Shown: piece after piece, positions 1 to 8,650 of the stretch
Layout: every line of letters starts with the position of its first letter
How positions within the stretch are numbered: the first letter of the stretch is position 1
Assembly: GCF_000422465.1 (NCBI RefSeq)
Contig: NZ_AULV01000014.1
Span: forward strand, 1-64,000
Length of the DNA: 64,000 nucleotides
Direction of reading: 5' to 3'
Origin: Paenibacillus harenae DSM 16969
GTDB lineage: Bacteria > Bacillota > Bacilli > Paenibacillales > Paenibacillaceae
Notes under the pieces: model-generated
Seen by the model: only the letters and a program-made list of their open reading frames with translations
What the model was told of the DNA's origin: nothing
Database searches by the model: none
Position numbers and translations under genes: made by a program

Positions 1-302
1 CCCATCCTGTGTTTCAACAGAAAGTAAAGAATGCGGGGTTCACACAATCCATGTCTCGCAAGGGTAACTGCTGGGATAACGCACCCATGGAGTCCTTCTT
101 TGGTCATATGAAAGATGAGTTAGATTATGAGGACTGCCAAACCATAGAAGAGCTTCGTCAAAGAGTTAACGAATACATCCTAATGTACAACACATCTCGC
201 TATCAATGGGGATTAAAAAAGATGACTCCTGACGAATACAGGAGCCATCTACTTTCAGCTTAGCACTTTTTATTAAGTGTCCACAAACGGGGTTACAGTT
301 CA
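1..302 (+). mobile_element. IS3-family element, right end only
   Basis: Right-hand part of an IS3-family (IS150-like) insertion sequence; the rest lies outside the window. The transposase frame ends at 263 and the element probably ends near 302, where the complementary strand reads TGAACTGTAACCCCGTTTG, an end that starts with TG as IS3-family ends do. The left end and the target duplication cannot be seen, so the exact boundary is inferred. Confidence 0.75.
3..263 (+). CDS. IS3-family transposase OrfB, C-terminal fragment
   Basis: C-terminal 86 residues of the integrase-core (rve) transposase of an IS3-family element; the 5' part is cut off by the window edge. The piece contains the SRKGNCWDNAPMESFF block, whose glutamate is the last residue of the DDE catalytic triad, followed by the usual YNTSRYQWGLKKMTP tail. 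The frame is open to the first base of the window, so the GTG at 9 is not a real start. The protein normally works with an upstream OrfA made by programmed frameshifting, which is not visible here. Confidence 0.9.
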   Translation, partial: HPVFQQKVKNAGFTQSMSRKGNCWDNAPMESFFGHMKDELDYEDCQTIEELRQRVNEYILMYNTSRYQWGLKKMTPDEYRSHLLSA

Positions 303-432
303 AGGGTTTACCCTTGCGCCACCATTTTTTATTGCTGGTCGATCCTGCTTGTTTAAGCAAATTATGGACTCAGATTGATCTCCCGATTTCCTCGAGCTTT
401 TGTTGCGCAGCGAACCTTTGCAAGCACGGTAA

Positions 433-486
433 CAGAGATCAGCTTTGTATAGGCTGGCCGATCCACTAAGTGATCTCTGATTTTTC
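433..486 (+). terminator. hairpin with T-run after the IS3 end
   Basis: A 9-bp stem (CAGAGATCA at 433-441, TGATCTCTG at 471-479) is followed by ATTTTT on the + strand. The loop is long (29 nt), so this is a weaker terminator candidate. The stretch 303-516 otherwise holds no convincing gene. It could stop transcription coming out of the IS element. Confidence 0.4.
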
Positions 487-516
487 TGGAAGAATACGCA
501 AACCTCCTTGTCGGGC

Positions 517-1407
517 TCAGATCTCTCTCGTGTACATGTTCTGATCCTGCAATCGAATCAGTACTTTGCCAAAACGTCCGCCTTCATGGATGACGACTTT
601 TCCGGACGGATAGGCTTGCTCCAAATAGTCGGCAATGATGTTCCGATTCCGCTCATCTGCAGGCAGACGGTGATGGCCAAGCCAGGTCATCGCTTCCTGC
701 AACGCCGCTTCTCTGGAGACTTCCGTCGTTTTCACTTCCCGCGTGATAAGCGATTCGTATGCATAACCTTTAAGATACAGCAAATGCAGCAAATATCCCA
801 TTTCCATATGTTTCGTATGGTAGGGCTGACCGGTGACGAGCGGCCAAATTTCATTCACCAGACTGTGCTCCGCAGGACTTACCGGCAAACTGATGTAACA
901 GAACTTTCGAGCGCACTGGAGCACCTTCTCCACACTCTCCCAATTGTGAATGACCGGGCACATCGAGACAAAGACAAGATCGAAGGCCTGGTTCCAGCCT
1001 TTGGTCTGCACGTCAATATCTTCAAACGGTTCGGGTACAATCTTCACCTGGTCTTCGGCGAACTTCGAGATGTTTTCTTCCAGCAATTCGACCAGCGGGG
1101 GAGAGGTTTCTATGGCGGTTACACGGGCCCCCCGCTCCGCAAACGGTACCGAGAACACGCCGGATGCAGCGCCAATATCCAAAATGGAGCTGTTTTCAAA
1201 TTGCACACCTTGTCCTTCTAGCCAGTTCATGATTCGTTGGGTTCGTCTTCTTCCCTCTTCGCTAAACGATTGTTCGTTGAAGGTCTTGGCCTTATGGTCA
1301 AAAGATCGGGTAGGGTCGATTCCATTCTTTTTCATCCTGTTGATTTTCAGAGCGGACTCGTCTTTCCACGCTTTTTCCCATAGGGCTGCATTAAAAAAAT
1401 CGTTCAT
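517..1407 (-). CDS. class I SAM-dependent methyltransferase
   Basis: About 296 residues. The glycine-rich SAM-binding loop reads SILDIGAASGVFSVPFAERG, followed by an acidic strand end (VTAIETSP), typical of Rossmann-type class I methyltransferases; the substrate is not predictable. I place the start at the ATG at 1407 (MNDFFNAALWEKAWKDE) because GGGG lies 7 nt upstream; the frame extends to 1449 without a better site. It is the last gene of a minus-strand run behind the efflux pump (16-bp frame gap, a few dozen bases from the ATG) and the flavoprotein, so it is probably cotranscribed with them and may modify the same toxic compound. Confidence 0.8.
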   Translation of the reverse strand: MNDFFNAALWEKAWKDESALKINRMKKNGIDPTRSFDHKAKTFNEQSFSEEGRRRTQRIMNWLEGQGVQFENSSILDIGAASGVFSVPFAERGARVTAIETSPPLVELLEENISKFAEDQVKIVPEPFEDIDVQTKGWNQAFDLVFVSMCPVIHNWESVEKVLQCARKFCYISLPVSPAEHSLVNEIWPLVTGQPYHTKHMEMGYLLHLLYLKGYAYESLITREVKTTEVSREAALQEAMTWLGHHRLPADERNRNIIADYLEQAYPSGKVVIHEGGRFGKVLIRLQDQNMYTREI

Positions 1408-1464
1408 GAGTATTCCCCACGCTTTCCTTATGGTTTTTGGATTTCTCAAAACGAACGGCCTGAT

Positions 1465-2898
1465 TCACCCTGCCGCCTGTTCATGCTCCGGCGATTTCCC
1501 TTTACGGAGAAAGAGACCAAGTACGAGCGCAACGAGCGCGATGATGACGCCGAACCAGAACGCGTTGTTGATACCGGCTGCGAGTCCTTTGACGATTTCC
1601 GCCGGAGCCTGCGGATCGCTCGCTCCGCTCAAGTACTGCTTCTGTCCGCCCGACATAATACTGATGTACAGGGCAGTACCGATTGCGCCGGACACCTGCT
1701 GCAACGTATTTAAGATCGCTGTCCCGTGCGGGTGCAGATGGCTTGGCAGCTGGTTAAGCCCCGCTGTCTGTGCGGGCATCATCACTAGCGCGATGCCAAT
1801 CATCAGTGCGATGTGAACGGCGACGAGGAAGCCGGTGCTCGTCGCTTCGTCGAATCGGGTGAATTGCCACAACGAGACGACGACAACGGCCAGTCCTGGG
1901 ATGACCAAAACGCGAGCCCCAAACTTGTCAAACAGCTTGCCTGAGACCGGGGCCATGAACCCGTTCACAATCCCGCCAGGAAGGAGGATCAAACCGGACT
2001 TGAATGCTGTTACCATGAGCACGCCTTGCATAAACATCGGAAGCATGATCGCCGATGAGAAAAATGTCATCATAAGCACAAACAGCAGCACCGCGACAAG
2101 CGCAAATGTCGGATACCGAAACGCACGTAAATCCATGACAGGCTGCTTTAACAATAGCTGCCTCCAGACGAACAGCAACAAGGAAACACCGCCCGCGGCG
2201 ATCGACCAGATGACTTCCGGTTCCGACCAACCGTGTTCACCAGCATTGCTGAACCCATAGACGATTCCGCCGAAGCCGATCGTCGACAACACGATGGATA
2301 AGAGGTCCACTCGCGGTTTGGTGACTTCCGACACATTTTTCAAGACAACGGCGCCTATAATAATGGAGATCAGCGCAAACGGTGTTACAAGGTAAAACAG
2401 CCAGCGCCATGAAAGCCCGTCAACGATTAAACCCGATATAGTCGGGCCAATCGCCGGCGCGAACATGACGACGAGCCCTAACATCCCCATTGCGCCTCCC
2501 CGCTTTTCTGGTGGATAAATGGTCATGATTACGTTCATGACAAGCGGCAGCAGCATGCCGGTTCCTATCGCTTGAATAATCCGCCCGACCAGCAGCACGC
2601 CGAATTCCGGCGACACCGCCGAGGTGACCGTACCGATGAAGAACAGACTCATCGCCGCCAGAAATATTTGCCGGGTCGTGAACCATTGCTGTAGGATTGC
2701 CGTCACCGGAACAAGCACGCCAACGACGAGCATGTAGGCGGTGGAAAGCCACTGACCCGTTGACGCAGACACGCCAAAAGATTTCATCAATTCGGGAAGG
2801 GCATTGCCCATTAGCGTCTCGTTTAAAGCGGCGACGAACATGCCGATAATCAGAGCAAACATGATTGGACCGCGCTTCATATGATTTAAATCGATCAT
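1465..2898 (-). CDS. MFS drug efflux transporter, DHA2 (EmrB/QacA-like)
   Basis: A 477-residue integral membrane protein with about 14 hydrophobic segments, the usual size of the 14-TM DHA2 family that exports drugs by proton antiport. The N-terminal region shows NETLMGNALPELM, equivalent to the conserved N-x-A-L-P motif of TM1, and the GRIIQAIGTGMLLPLVMN motif C-like antiporter region. Its ATG overlaps the stop codon of the upstream flavoprotein gene by 4 bp (ATGA at 2895-2898), so the two are translationally coupled. Substrate unknown; the operon context with an Rrf2 repressor suggests export of an electrophile or redox-active toxin. Confidence 0.88.
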   Translation of the reverse strand: MIDLNHMKRGPIMFALIIGMFVAALNETLMGNALPELMKSFGVSASTGQWLSTAYMLVVGVLVPVTAILQQWFTTRQIFLAAMSLFFIGTVTSAVSPEFGVLLVGRIIQAIGTGMLLPLVMNVIMTIYPPEKRGGAMGMLGLVVMFAPAIGPTISGLIVDGLSWRWLFYLVTPFALISIIIGAVVLKNVSEVTKPRVDLLSIVLSTIGFGGIVYGFSNAGEHGWSEPEVIWSIAAGGVSLLLFVWRQLLLKQPVMDLRAFRYPTFALVAVLLFVLMMTFFSSAIMLPMFMQGVLMVTAFKSGLILLPGGIVNGFMAPVSGKLFDKFGARVLVIPGLAVVVVSLWQFTRFDEATSTGFLVAVHIALMIGIALVMMPAQTAGLNQLPSHLHPHGTAILNTLQQVSGAIGTALYISIMSGGQKQYLSGASDPQAPAEIVKGLAAGINNAFWFGVIIALVALVLGLFLRKGKSPEHEQAAG

Positions 2899-3815
2899 CC
2901 GTTTCTACCCCAAGCCTCTGTATTCAGTTCACCGTTGATGACCGCGGCGGTAAATGCACCCATCGAAGCCGCAGCTATGGCCTGATGCATTCGCGATGCT
3001 GCATCACCGGCACTATATACACCCGGAATGTTCGTTTTTCCGAATTCATCGACGACGATCGCCCCCCATTCCGTAATCTCGCACCCGATCGTTTGCGGCA
3101 AGTCCGATCCTGTAACCAGATCCGGTTTGAAGAAGATCCCCGTGCATGGAACGGTCGTCCCATCTTCGAGAATGACTTGCCGAACGATCCCGTCGCTAGA
3201 GGCGATGTACCGGATCGGCGAGTCGTAAAGAGGCACTTGATTCCGCTGGAACTCCTCGCGCTCGGTATCCGTCAGTTCATCGGGGCCATTCGTGCAGACG
3301 GTAAAACGGTTCGTCCATCCGGATATGAGCGGAGCGAAATGCATAAGCTCAGTCCCCTTCGTAATGATGACAAGCGGCTGATCCCTTAATTCCCAGCCGT
3401 CGCAATACGGGCAGACGAAAGCGCTCTTCCCGTATACCTCCGCCAGTCCCGGAACGGCAAGCGGCTGATCCTTCATGCCGACGGTAAACAATAATTTTTT
3501 GCTTGCAAAAGTTTGTCCTTGCTCCGTCTCAATTTGAAACCGGCCGTCGCTTCCCACGATTGACACTGCCGTATCCGCCACGAATGATACGGAGGGATAG
3601 GCGTTGATCTCTTCCTTCGCAATTCGCCGAAACTCGCTCGGACTGATCCCGTCGCGGGTAAGAAACCCGTGGACCTCGCGAGTCACAGCGTTGCGGGGAC
3701 GGCCTGCATCGATCACCGCCACCTTTTTCCTTGCCCTCCCAAGCACAAGGGCGGCGTTCAACCCAGCCGGTCCGCCGCCAATAATTGCCACATCGAGAAG
3801 CTTTTTATCCATCAT
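2895..3815 (-). CDS. NAD(P)/FAD-dependent oxidoreductase, thioredoxin-reductase-like
   Basis: About 306 residues. The N-terminal FAD-binding motif is AIIGGGPAGLNAALVLGRA; a CPYCDG motif in the middle matches the redox-active CxxC of the thioredoxin reductase family, and the C-terminal NIPGVYSAGDAA is the second FAD-contact motif. The start is the ATG at 3815, with GGAGG 8 nt upstream; the longer frame to 3848 has no ribosome site. It may reduce a small-molecule disulfide or act as a general flavin oxidoreductase. It is first in the operon with the efflux pump and methyltransferase and lies directly after the Rrf2 gene. Confidence 0.85.
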   Translation of the reverse strand: MMDKKLLDVAIIGGGPAGLNAALVLGRARKKVAVIDAGRPRNAVTREVHGFLTRDGISPSEFRRIAKEEINAYPSVSFVADTAVSIVGSDGRFQIETEQGQTFASKKLLFTVGMKDQPLAVPGLAEVYGKSAFVCPYCDGWELRDQPLVIITKGTELMHFAPLISGWTNRFTVCTNGPDELTDTEREEFQRNQVPLYDSPIRYIASSDGIVRQVILEDGTTVPCTGIFFKPDLVTGSDLPQTIGCEITEWGAIVVDEFGKTNIPGVYSAGDAASRMHQAIAAASMGAFTAAVINGELNTEAWGRNG

Positions 3816-3839
3816 AAATTTCAACCTCCATAGATCTAT

Positions 3840-3851
3840 AATATCCATAAT
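3840..3851 (-). promoter_or_regulatory. candidate Rrf2 operator before the flavoprotein gene
   Basis: The 12-mer ATTATGGATATT (minus-strand reading) lies 25 bp upstream of the flavoprotein start. The identical 12-mer occurs upstream of the neighbouring Rrf2-family gene at 4399-4410. Two exact copies before two adjacent genes, one of them a repressor, suggest its binding site. No experimental consensus is claimed. Confidence 0.45.
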
Positions 3852-3857
3852 TAGATT

Positions 3858-3880
3858 ACAAGAAGTGCATCACTTCTTGT
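3858..3880. repeat. perfect inverted repeat at the end of the Rrf2 gene
   Basis: ACAAGAAGTG and CACTTCTTGT form a perfect 10-bp inverted repeat around CAT. It covers the Rrf2 stop codon (3870-3872). No T-run follows on either strand, so it is not a classical terminator. It may be a second operator element or an RNA hairpin separating the regulator from the downstream genes. Confidence 0.5.
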
Positions 3881-4355
3881 TTACCTCGTGGCTGCAACGC
3901 TTGAACGCCTCATTCAATACCGACTGAACCGTATGTTCCTGCAAGTATTGGTGCAGATGCTGTTCCGCGCCGTTCATAACTTTCTCAACCAAACATTCGT
4001 TTTGTCCCGGACGTTTCTGATCCCGTTGCGCAGTCCCCTCTTCCGCCAACAACCGATGCTGCCGCGAACTCGAATTCGAGCATTCGAATAACTGCTGTCT
4101 TCCTTCAATCACTTGAATCACATCAAGAAACGTAATCTGATCTGCCGGCCGTGCAAGCTCGTAACCGCCGTTTACCCCTGGCACAGCACGTACGATTCCA
4201 TCCTGCCTCAGCTTGGACATGATTTTGGATAAATAGCTTTCGGAAACACCAAGTGCTCCAGATAATTCCTTGATCCCGACATTGTTGCAACGCTCCGAGT
4301 GTCCCAGATGGATTAAGGCATGTAGGGCATAATCTGTACTTTTGGAGAACTGCAA
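3870..4355 (-). CDS. Rrf2-family transcriptional regulator
   Basis: 161 residues beginning at a TTG (4355) with GGGAGGAGG directly upstream; the frame extends to 4526 but that part has no ribosome site and is not protein-like. The N-terminus QFSKSTDYALHALIHLGH and the winged helix SESYLSKIMSKLRQDGIV.. GVNGGYELARP are classical for Rrf2. Only two cysteines (FECSNS and NECLVEK) are seen in the sensor region rather than the three of IscR, so an Fe-S cluster is uncertain; a thiol-based sensor is possible. It precedes the flavoprotein/efflux/methyltransferase genes in the same direction and probably represses itself and them. Confidence 0.88.
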   Translation of the reverse strand: MQFSKSTDYALHALIHLGHSERCNNVGIKELSGALGVSESYLSKIMSKLRQDGIVRAVPGVNGGYELARPADQITFLDVIQVIEGRQQLFECSNSSSRQHRLLAEEGTAQRDQKRPGQNECLVEKVMNGAEQHLHQYLQEHTVQSVLNEAFKRCSHEVNKK

Positions 4356-4398
4356 GTTTCCTCCTCCCTTCTCAATATTATCATTAATAAAGACCTGC

Positions 4399-4410
4399 AA
4401 TATCCATAAT
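4399..4410 (-). promoter_or_regulatory. candidate Rrf2 operator before the Rrf2 gene
   Basis: Second exact copy of ATTATGGATATT (minus reading), 44 bp upstream of the TTG start of the Rrf2-family gene, consistent with autoregulation. See the copy at 3840-3851. Confidence 0.45.
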
Positions 4411-4607
4411 AAGTGATTCAACTTTAAATTGCAATGACATTCTTGATCCAACCATTTTCGCCAGTCCCTGACTGCAAGGCCCGCCAGATCCAACAGCAAC
4501 ACCATGGACATAACCGGTTCTGTCATCGAAGTAGGTACCGTTAATACCGAATTTGGTCGAAGAGGTTAGGTTGGACCAATTCCTCTACTCGGATGTTCAA
4601 ACATACA

Positions 4608-4650
4608 GAGGGCTGTACCTAAACCATTGGCTTTTGGGACAGCCCCTTTT
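4608..4650. terminator. hairpin between the TolB-like gene and the Rrf2 gene
   Basis: GAGGGCTGT pairs with ACAGCCCC around a 20-nt loop and is followed by five T on the + strand. It lies beyond the 3' end of the minus-strand TolB-like gene (4698), where it could end that transcript, although the T-run is on the other side. Confidence 0.45.
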
Positions 4651-4697
4651 TAAATGCCCTCGCGTGTATATTTTGCCAAACGAAGGCTTGTGTCTTT

Positions 4698-5969
4698 TTA
4701 ACGATCCGGCATGCCCCGTTCCCCGCAGAAAAAGCGCAATACCTTGTCCCAGTACCATTGCCCGTAATAGGAATCGGCCTGGTCGATGCTCTTAATCCAT
4801 TCCTTCGCCCTTGAGCCATCCGGGCGGCTGACGAGGACATTTGCGACCGCATGACCGTTTCTAACCCAGAACAGCTTCTTCGGCAGCGGGACGGGATTGT
4901 AGTCGCCGAAGCCTGCGGAAGGCTTCGTAATGACCGTCTGCTTCCCGCTCGCAAGTTCGATGGCAACCAGTTGCGGATTCTCCCTCTCGCCGGGAACATC
5001 CTCCCGCTTCGATTCCTTCGCTCGCGATACGACGATTTGCTCCGGCCCCTGCCACGCAAAGTCTGAATCGACAAACCCCTCCGGCGTGTATACCGCCGAT
5101 TTGCCGGAGGTAACATTCAGCACCTTCAGTTGCTTATTCACTCCTGCGTCGCGGCCAACCCCTTTCACGAAAGCCAGCCGGTCATCATTCGGCGACCACT
5201 CGAACCACTGCTCATTATTCACCATCTGATCCAGCGTGCGGAATATAACGCCGTCCGCCGCGACGACGCACAGCGTATTGCTGTCCGCGGATAACGAAGC
5301 GGTTGGCGTCGCGAGGAACGCGATCCAGCGTCCGGTTGCCGACCATTTGAAGGTGCTGGTTCCCACGGCGAAAAAATCGTCCGACGGCTTCGGCAGCACA
5401 TGGACGGTCACGTATTTGGACGGATCCGCCAGCGCCTGCAATGGAATCTGGTATAAGCTGATCGGCGTCCAGCCGTCCGGAAGCAGCTCCGAACGGGAGG
5501 AAGCGAAGAAGCCCTTCCCGTCCGGCAGCCAAGCGTAGTTGCCGATTCCTCTGGCCGTCTCAATCGGCTGATCCGGCTGCCTCGCATCGACGTATTGCAG
5601 CAGCTGCTGCTCCGTTTGATAAGCAAGCTTGTTATCGCTTGGCGACCATTGAAAGTTGCGCCCGCCTTCCGCCGACACGAGACCGCCGCGCCCGGTGGGC
5701 ACATGGAGCACCCACAGCTCTTGCTCCGTCTCACCCTTCGAATAAGCTATCCAAGCGCCGTCATACGACCATTTTGGTTGACGGATATAGGGTCCGTCCA
5801 CCAGCTTCTTCTCCCCGCCCTCCTCTTTCATCCACAGATTGCCGCCGCGGACGAAAGCGGCTTTCGGCGAAACTTCCAGTCTGGCCGCAAGGACGGTTCC
5901 CCCTACTGACGCAAACAGCAAGCATGCTATGGCCGCCAGACAAACGATTTTTAACCTGTTCAAATCCAT
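4698..5969 (-). CDS. secreted TolB-like beta-propeller protein
   Basis: 423 residues from the ATG at 5969 (AAGGAGGG 2 nt upstream of the ATG; the frame open to 6056 lacks a site). Residues 5-30 form a signal peptide or N-terminal anchor (IVCLAAIACLLFASVGGTVLAA). The rest contains repeated PD40/WD40-like units with the signature W-S-x-D/N-D (PKWSYDGAWIAYSKG, FQWSPSDNKLAYQ, FKWSATGRWIAFLA, FEWSPNDDRLAFV), typical of TolB-type propellers. It follows the germination operon by about 115 bp on the same strand. Function unknown; a spore or envelope role is only suggested by position. Confidence 0.75.
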   Translation of the reverse strand: MDLNRLKIVCLAAIACLLFASVGGTVLAARLEVSPKAAFVRGGNLWMKEEGGEKKLVDGPYIRQPKWSYDGAWIAYSKGETEQELWVLHVPTGRGGLVSAEGGRNFQWSPSDNKLAYQTEQQLLQYVDARQPDQPIETARGIGNYAWLPDGKGFFASSRSELLPDGWTPISLYQIPLQALADPSKYVTVHVLPKPSDDFFAVGTSTFKWSATGRWIAFLATPTASLSADSNTLCVVAADGVIFRTLDQMVNNEQWFEWSPNDDRLAFVKGVGRDAGVNKQLKVLNVTSGKSAVYTPEGFVDSDFAWQGPEQIVVSRAKESKREDVPGERENPQLVAIELASGKQTVITKPSAGFGDYNPVPLPKKLFWVRNGHAVANVLVSRPDGSRAKEWIKSIDQADSYYGQWYWDKVLRFFCGERGMPDR

Positions 5970-6083
5970 AACCCTCCTTAGGCGTATTGTCCTTCCCGCC
6001 TGCAAGCGCAAGCGATCGTTCCAAAACTTAAGATTCCCTCCTCTTGGAAGAAACATGTTTCGAACGGGTGTGATGGTGGTGAT

Positions 6084-7211
6084 TCAACGAATATCCGATT
6101 TTGCCCGTTTCTTTCGGACCGACGCTACTCCCAGAAGCACCAACGGAATCAGGAGCCCATACGTTGAAGCAAAGAATGGCCATATCGTCGTATCGAACGA
6201 GATCAAGTAGGGAATATTCGGAATAATCAATATGGATACGGCATACAAAAGCATGCATATAGGCAGCGTAAGCGGCCGATAATCGGGAATGCCCAACGTC
6301 TGTGAAAGACATAAAACGGTTATGTAGACGCAAAGGATCAGCTTGAAGTAGATCGTAACCAGCCAGACGGCGGTAATGATCACTTCAACCCTTTGAATAA
6401 ACTCCCCTATCTCTATTTTTTTGGCCAACTCAAAGCTGGAATAAAGCTCGCTGGCCGTATTCTCCGCACCCATCACCAGAAGGGCGAGCAGCGTGACGGC
6501 AAATAAAACGCCCCCTCCAATGCATGTTCCGAGCATAAACGCTTTTCTTGCCCGTTTCGGCTGATCAACATTCGGAAATATCATCAAGAATAATATAAGC
6601 TCCAAATAAGGAAATCCGATATACGGAAACGCGGAGGTCAGGACAGGCTTTATTCCTTTCCCCAATACGGGCTGAATCTGCTTGAATTCCAATTCGGGCA
6701 AAAGCAGGAGGACGAATATAAGTAACAAGAACATAACAAGCGGGAAGAAGAGATCCGCCGTACGGGCTATATTGGAGACGCCATAGTATAGGCCGATTGC
6801 CACGATACTCAAATATACAAGGTGTATCGCATGAATAGGCGTTTCCACTAACATGGTCGCGTTGAGAAAATCGCCCAGATTCCGCAAGACGAGCGCCGTT
6901 AAGATGAACGCGTAAAAAAACCACAGAAAAGACAGTAACGTCCCCAGCCAACGTCCGCATATCTCCTTGGTGAGCCCGATCAAGGTCTTGCCGGGGAAAC
7001 GACTGCCTAATATGCCGTACATCCATACAAGCGCAAGGCCGGCAATCCACCCGACCAAGGCGGAAATCCATGCATCCTGCTTGGCTTCTGCGGCTAAGAA
7101 ACCCGGAACCAAAATAATAGTGGTGCCAATGATGAACAGGGATACCAATTTTCTGAATTGGTTCTCTTGGATATTGTCGTTTTCCGGCACCTTGCCCACC
7201 CTTCCCTTCAC
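6084..7211 (-). CDS. spore germinant receptor B subunit (GerAB-like permease)
   Basis: 375-residue membrane protein with about ten hydrophobic segments, the size and layout of the GerAB/ArcD/YndE family in the amino acid-polyamine-organocation superfamily. It is the part of the germinant receptor that binds the nutrient in the spore inner membrane. The N-terminal stretch ENQFRKLVSLFIIGTTIILVPG matches the family's first helix. The GTG at 7211 overlaps the upstream stop (GTGA); a GTG at 7190 with AAGGG 8 nt upstream is an equally likely start. Last gene of the A-C-D-B operon. Confidence 0.88.
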   Translation of the reverse strand: MKGRVGKVPENDNIQENQFRKLVSLFIIGTTIILVPGFLAAEAKQDAWISALVGWIAGLALVWMYGILGSRFPGKTLIGLTKEICGRWLGTLLSFLWFFYAFILTALVLRNLGDFLNATMLVETPIHAIHLVYLSIVAIGLYYGVSNIARTADLFFPLVMFLLLIFVLLLLPELEFKQIQPVLGKGIKPVLTSAFPYIGFPYLELILFLMIFPNVDQPKRARKAFMLGTCIGGGVLFAVTLLALLVMGAENTASELYSSFELAKKIEIGEFIQRVEVIITAVWLVTIYFKLILCVYITVLCLSQTLGIPDYRPLTLPICMLLYAVSILIIPNIPYLISFDTTIWPFFASTYGLLIPLVLLGVASVRKKRAKSDIR

Positions 7212-7435
7212 TTTCCTAACAACAGTTTGCTTATCGGCTCGTATATTCGTTTAATCCATTCGAGCGGGCTGGGAACTTCGATCCCCATGCTAATCGTTAT
7301 GCAAAGCATGCTTCCGGCAAGCAGCAGGACGGAGAATACCCAAAGCTCCTTCCGCTTTTTATTCTTGATGAGGGACGGAGCCTCAATGAAGACCATGAGC
7401 ATTCCGGCTGCCAATACGGTTGCAATTCGCCACAT
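7208..7435 (-). CDS. small two-TM protein of the germination operon (D-subunit-like)
   Basis: 75 residues with two membrane segments (about residues 3-20 and 31-49) separated by a basic loop NKKRKE. Size, topology and position inside a germinant-receptor operon match the so-called D subunits reported near gerA-type operons in Bacillus, which modulate germination rates. GGGGGA lies 10 nt before the ATG. Its stop overlaps the next start by 4 bp. The assignment rests on context and topology, not on sequence similarity I can verify. Confidence 0.65.
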   Translation of the reverse strand: MWRIATVLAAGMLMVFIEAPSLIKNKKRKELWVFSVLLLAGSMLCITISMGIEVPSPLEWIKRIYEPISKLLLGK

Positions 7436-7441
7436 CTAAGA

Positions 7442-8650
7442 TTAATCCCCCATTCTTTCAGCGATTGATTTTGTGGTTTTGAACATTTTTCCGATTTTAG
7501 CCTCGACCTTAATGGTCACCTGCATAGCGGAAAATGCATCGTCCCACTCTTTTTGTCCCGACTCCCAATAGCGGGGGTACTTTCTTTCAACCTCATTGCC
7601 GAATCCGAATATGTCCGATTTATATTTTTTTTGCATTTTATTTACAGCGGAAGCTATAAAAGAACGAATTTCATCTTGCGTCAGGCTTTCCAACTCGGCT
7701 ATGGTCGACGGCTTCGTAAAGTCCATTTCGCACTGCGCATCCGTTACTACGCCTTCTGTTTTCACCTTGATCTGTATGATAGGCTTGTCTGCCTTCATGG
7801 CGACCTCCATTTTACGGTTGGTGCGGAGCAGCTCCACCGTGATATGTTTGTTTTTTTCTCCCGGACAGGTTAAGAGAAGGGTGGTACTCTTTACCTTCCC
7901 CTGCGTGAAGTTGAAACCCCTGCTTTCCTTCTCGGTCAACCAACCGAGCAGCTTGTCTTTTTTGAAAACAGCCAAACCGGCATATTTCAACTGGGTAGGG
8001 GATTGGATTTTTTCTACATTTTTTTTATCATTGCCGGCCTGCGGATCGCCAATGACGACAATTCCCGTTGCAACCGCTTCTTGCCCTTTGCTGACGATGG
8101 CGGAAATCAGCTCGTCGATTTTAATTGCCGCGGTTTCCCCCCATACGTTCGATGAGGTCTCCAGCGATGCGTTCAATTTAGCAGCCGGCGTCTTCTCCAG
8201 CGGGGTGTATACTTTGAGTGTGTCTTGCGCATCGGCCCCCCGGGCGATGACGACATAAAAATCTTTGCGGTACTCATGGTCTCTTGAGATGTAATCCAGC
8301 ACATTGCCCAATCCTTTTCTTGCGAACTCCTCCCCGAAAATAAGCATCTGCAGCTGTCCGACATATATTTTCCTTGTGCTTACCTTCGTCATTCTTCTAT
8401 GCACCTCCTGAAATCCGCCGCCGGATTCCTGAAATAAAGTGACGGGCGCAAGGGTAGAAGAACCTCCCTCCTTGCCGGAAATCGCTCCGGGATTAAGAAT
8501 CTGATTGGTTAGCAGCATGCGGTCTCCTTTCCGGTCCACGCCGATGGCCACTGACACAGCCAGTTCGTTTAATTCGCGGCGATTCCAGCAGCCGGTCGTC
8601 ATCGCTGCGCACAGGAGAGAAATAATGGTGACGTATCCTATTTTTTTCGT
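7442..8650 (-). CDS. spore germinant receptor C subunit (Ger(x)C lipoprotein), start codon damaged
   Basis: Ger(x)C family; the mature part begins CWNRRELNELAVSVAIGVDR, the expected start of the lipidated protein, and about 386 residues follow from the internal ATG at 8602. The ATG at 8602 would give only MTTGC, with no signal peptide. Reading upstream in frame gives KKIGYVTIISLLCAAMTTGC, a good lipoprotein signal, but no ATG, GTG or TTG precedes it. The codon placed 7 nt after GGAGG is ACG (8650-8648). Either ACG (or ATT at 8656) is used, or the gene lost its start by a T-to-C change. Operon order A-C-D-B. Confidence 0.8.
   Translation of the reverse strand, partial: TKKIGYVTIISLLCAAMTTGCWNRRELNELAVSVAIGVDRKGDRMLLTNQILNPGAISGKEGGSSTLAPVTLFQESGGGFQEVHRRMTKVSTRKIYVGQLQMLIFGEEFARKGLGNVLDYISRDHEYRKDFYVVIARGADAQDTLKVYTPLEKTPAAKLNASLETSSNVWGETAAIKIDELISAIVSKGQEAVATGIVVIGDPQAGNDKKNVEKIQSPTQLKYAGLAVFKKDKLLGWLTEKESRGFNFTQGKVKSTTLLLTCPGEKNKHITVELLRTNRKMEVAMKADKPIIQIKVKTEGVVTDAQCEMDFTKPSTIAELESLTQDEIRSFIASAVNKMQKKYKSDIFGFGNEVERKYPRYWESGQKEWDDAFSAMQVTIKVEAKIGKMFKTTKSIAERMGD

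Noticed and set aside
6028..6333. Minus-strand frame within the gerB end region
   Set aside because: Overlaps gerB on the same strand in another frame, no ribosome site; shadow frame.
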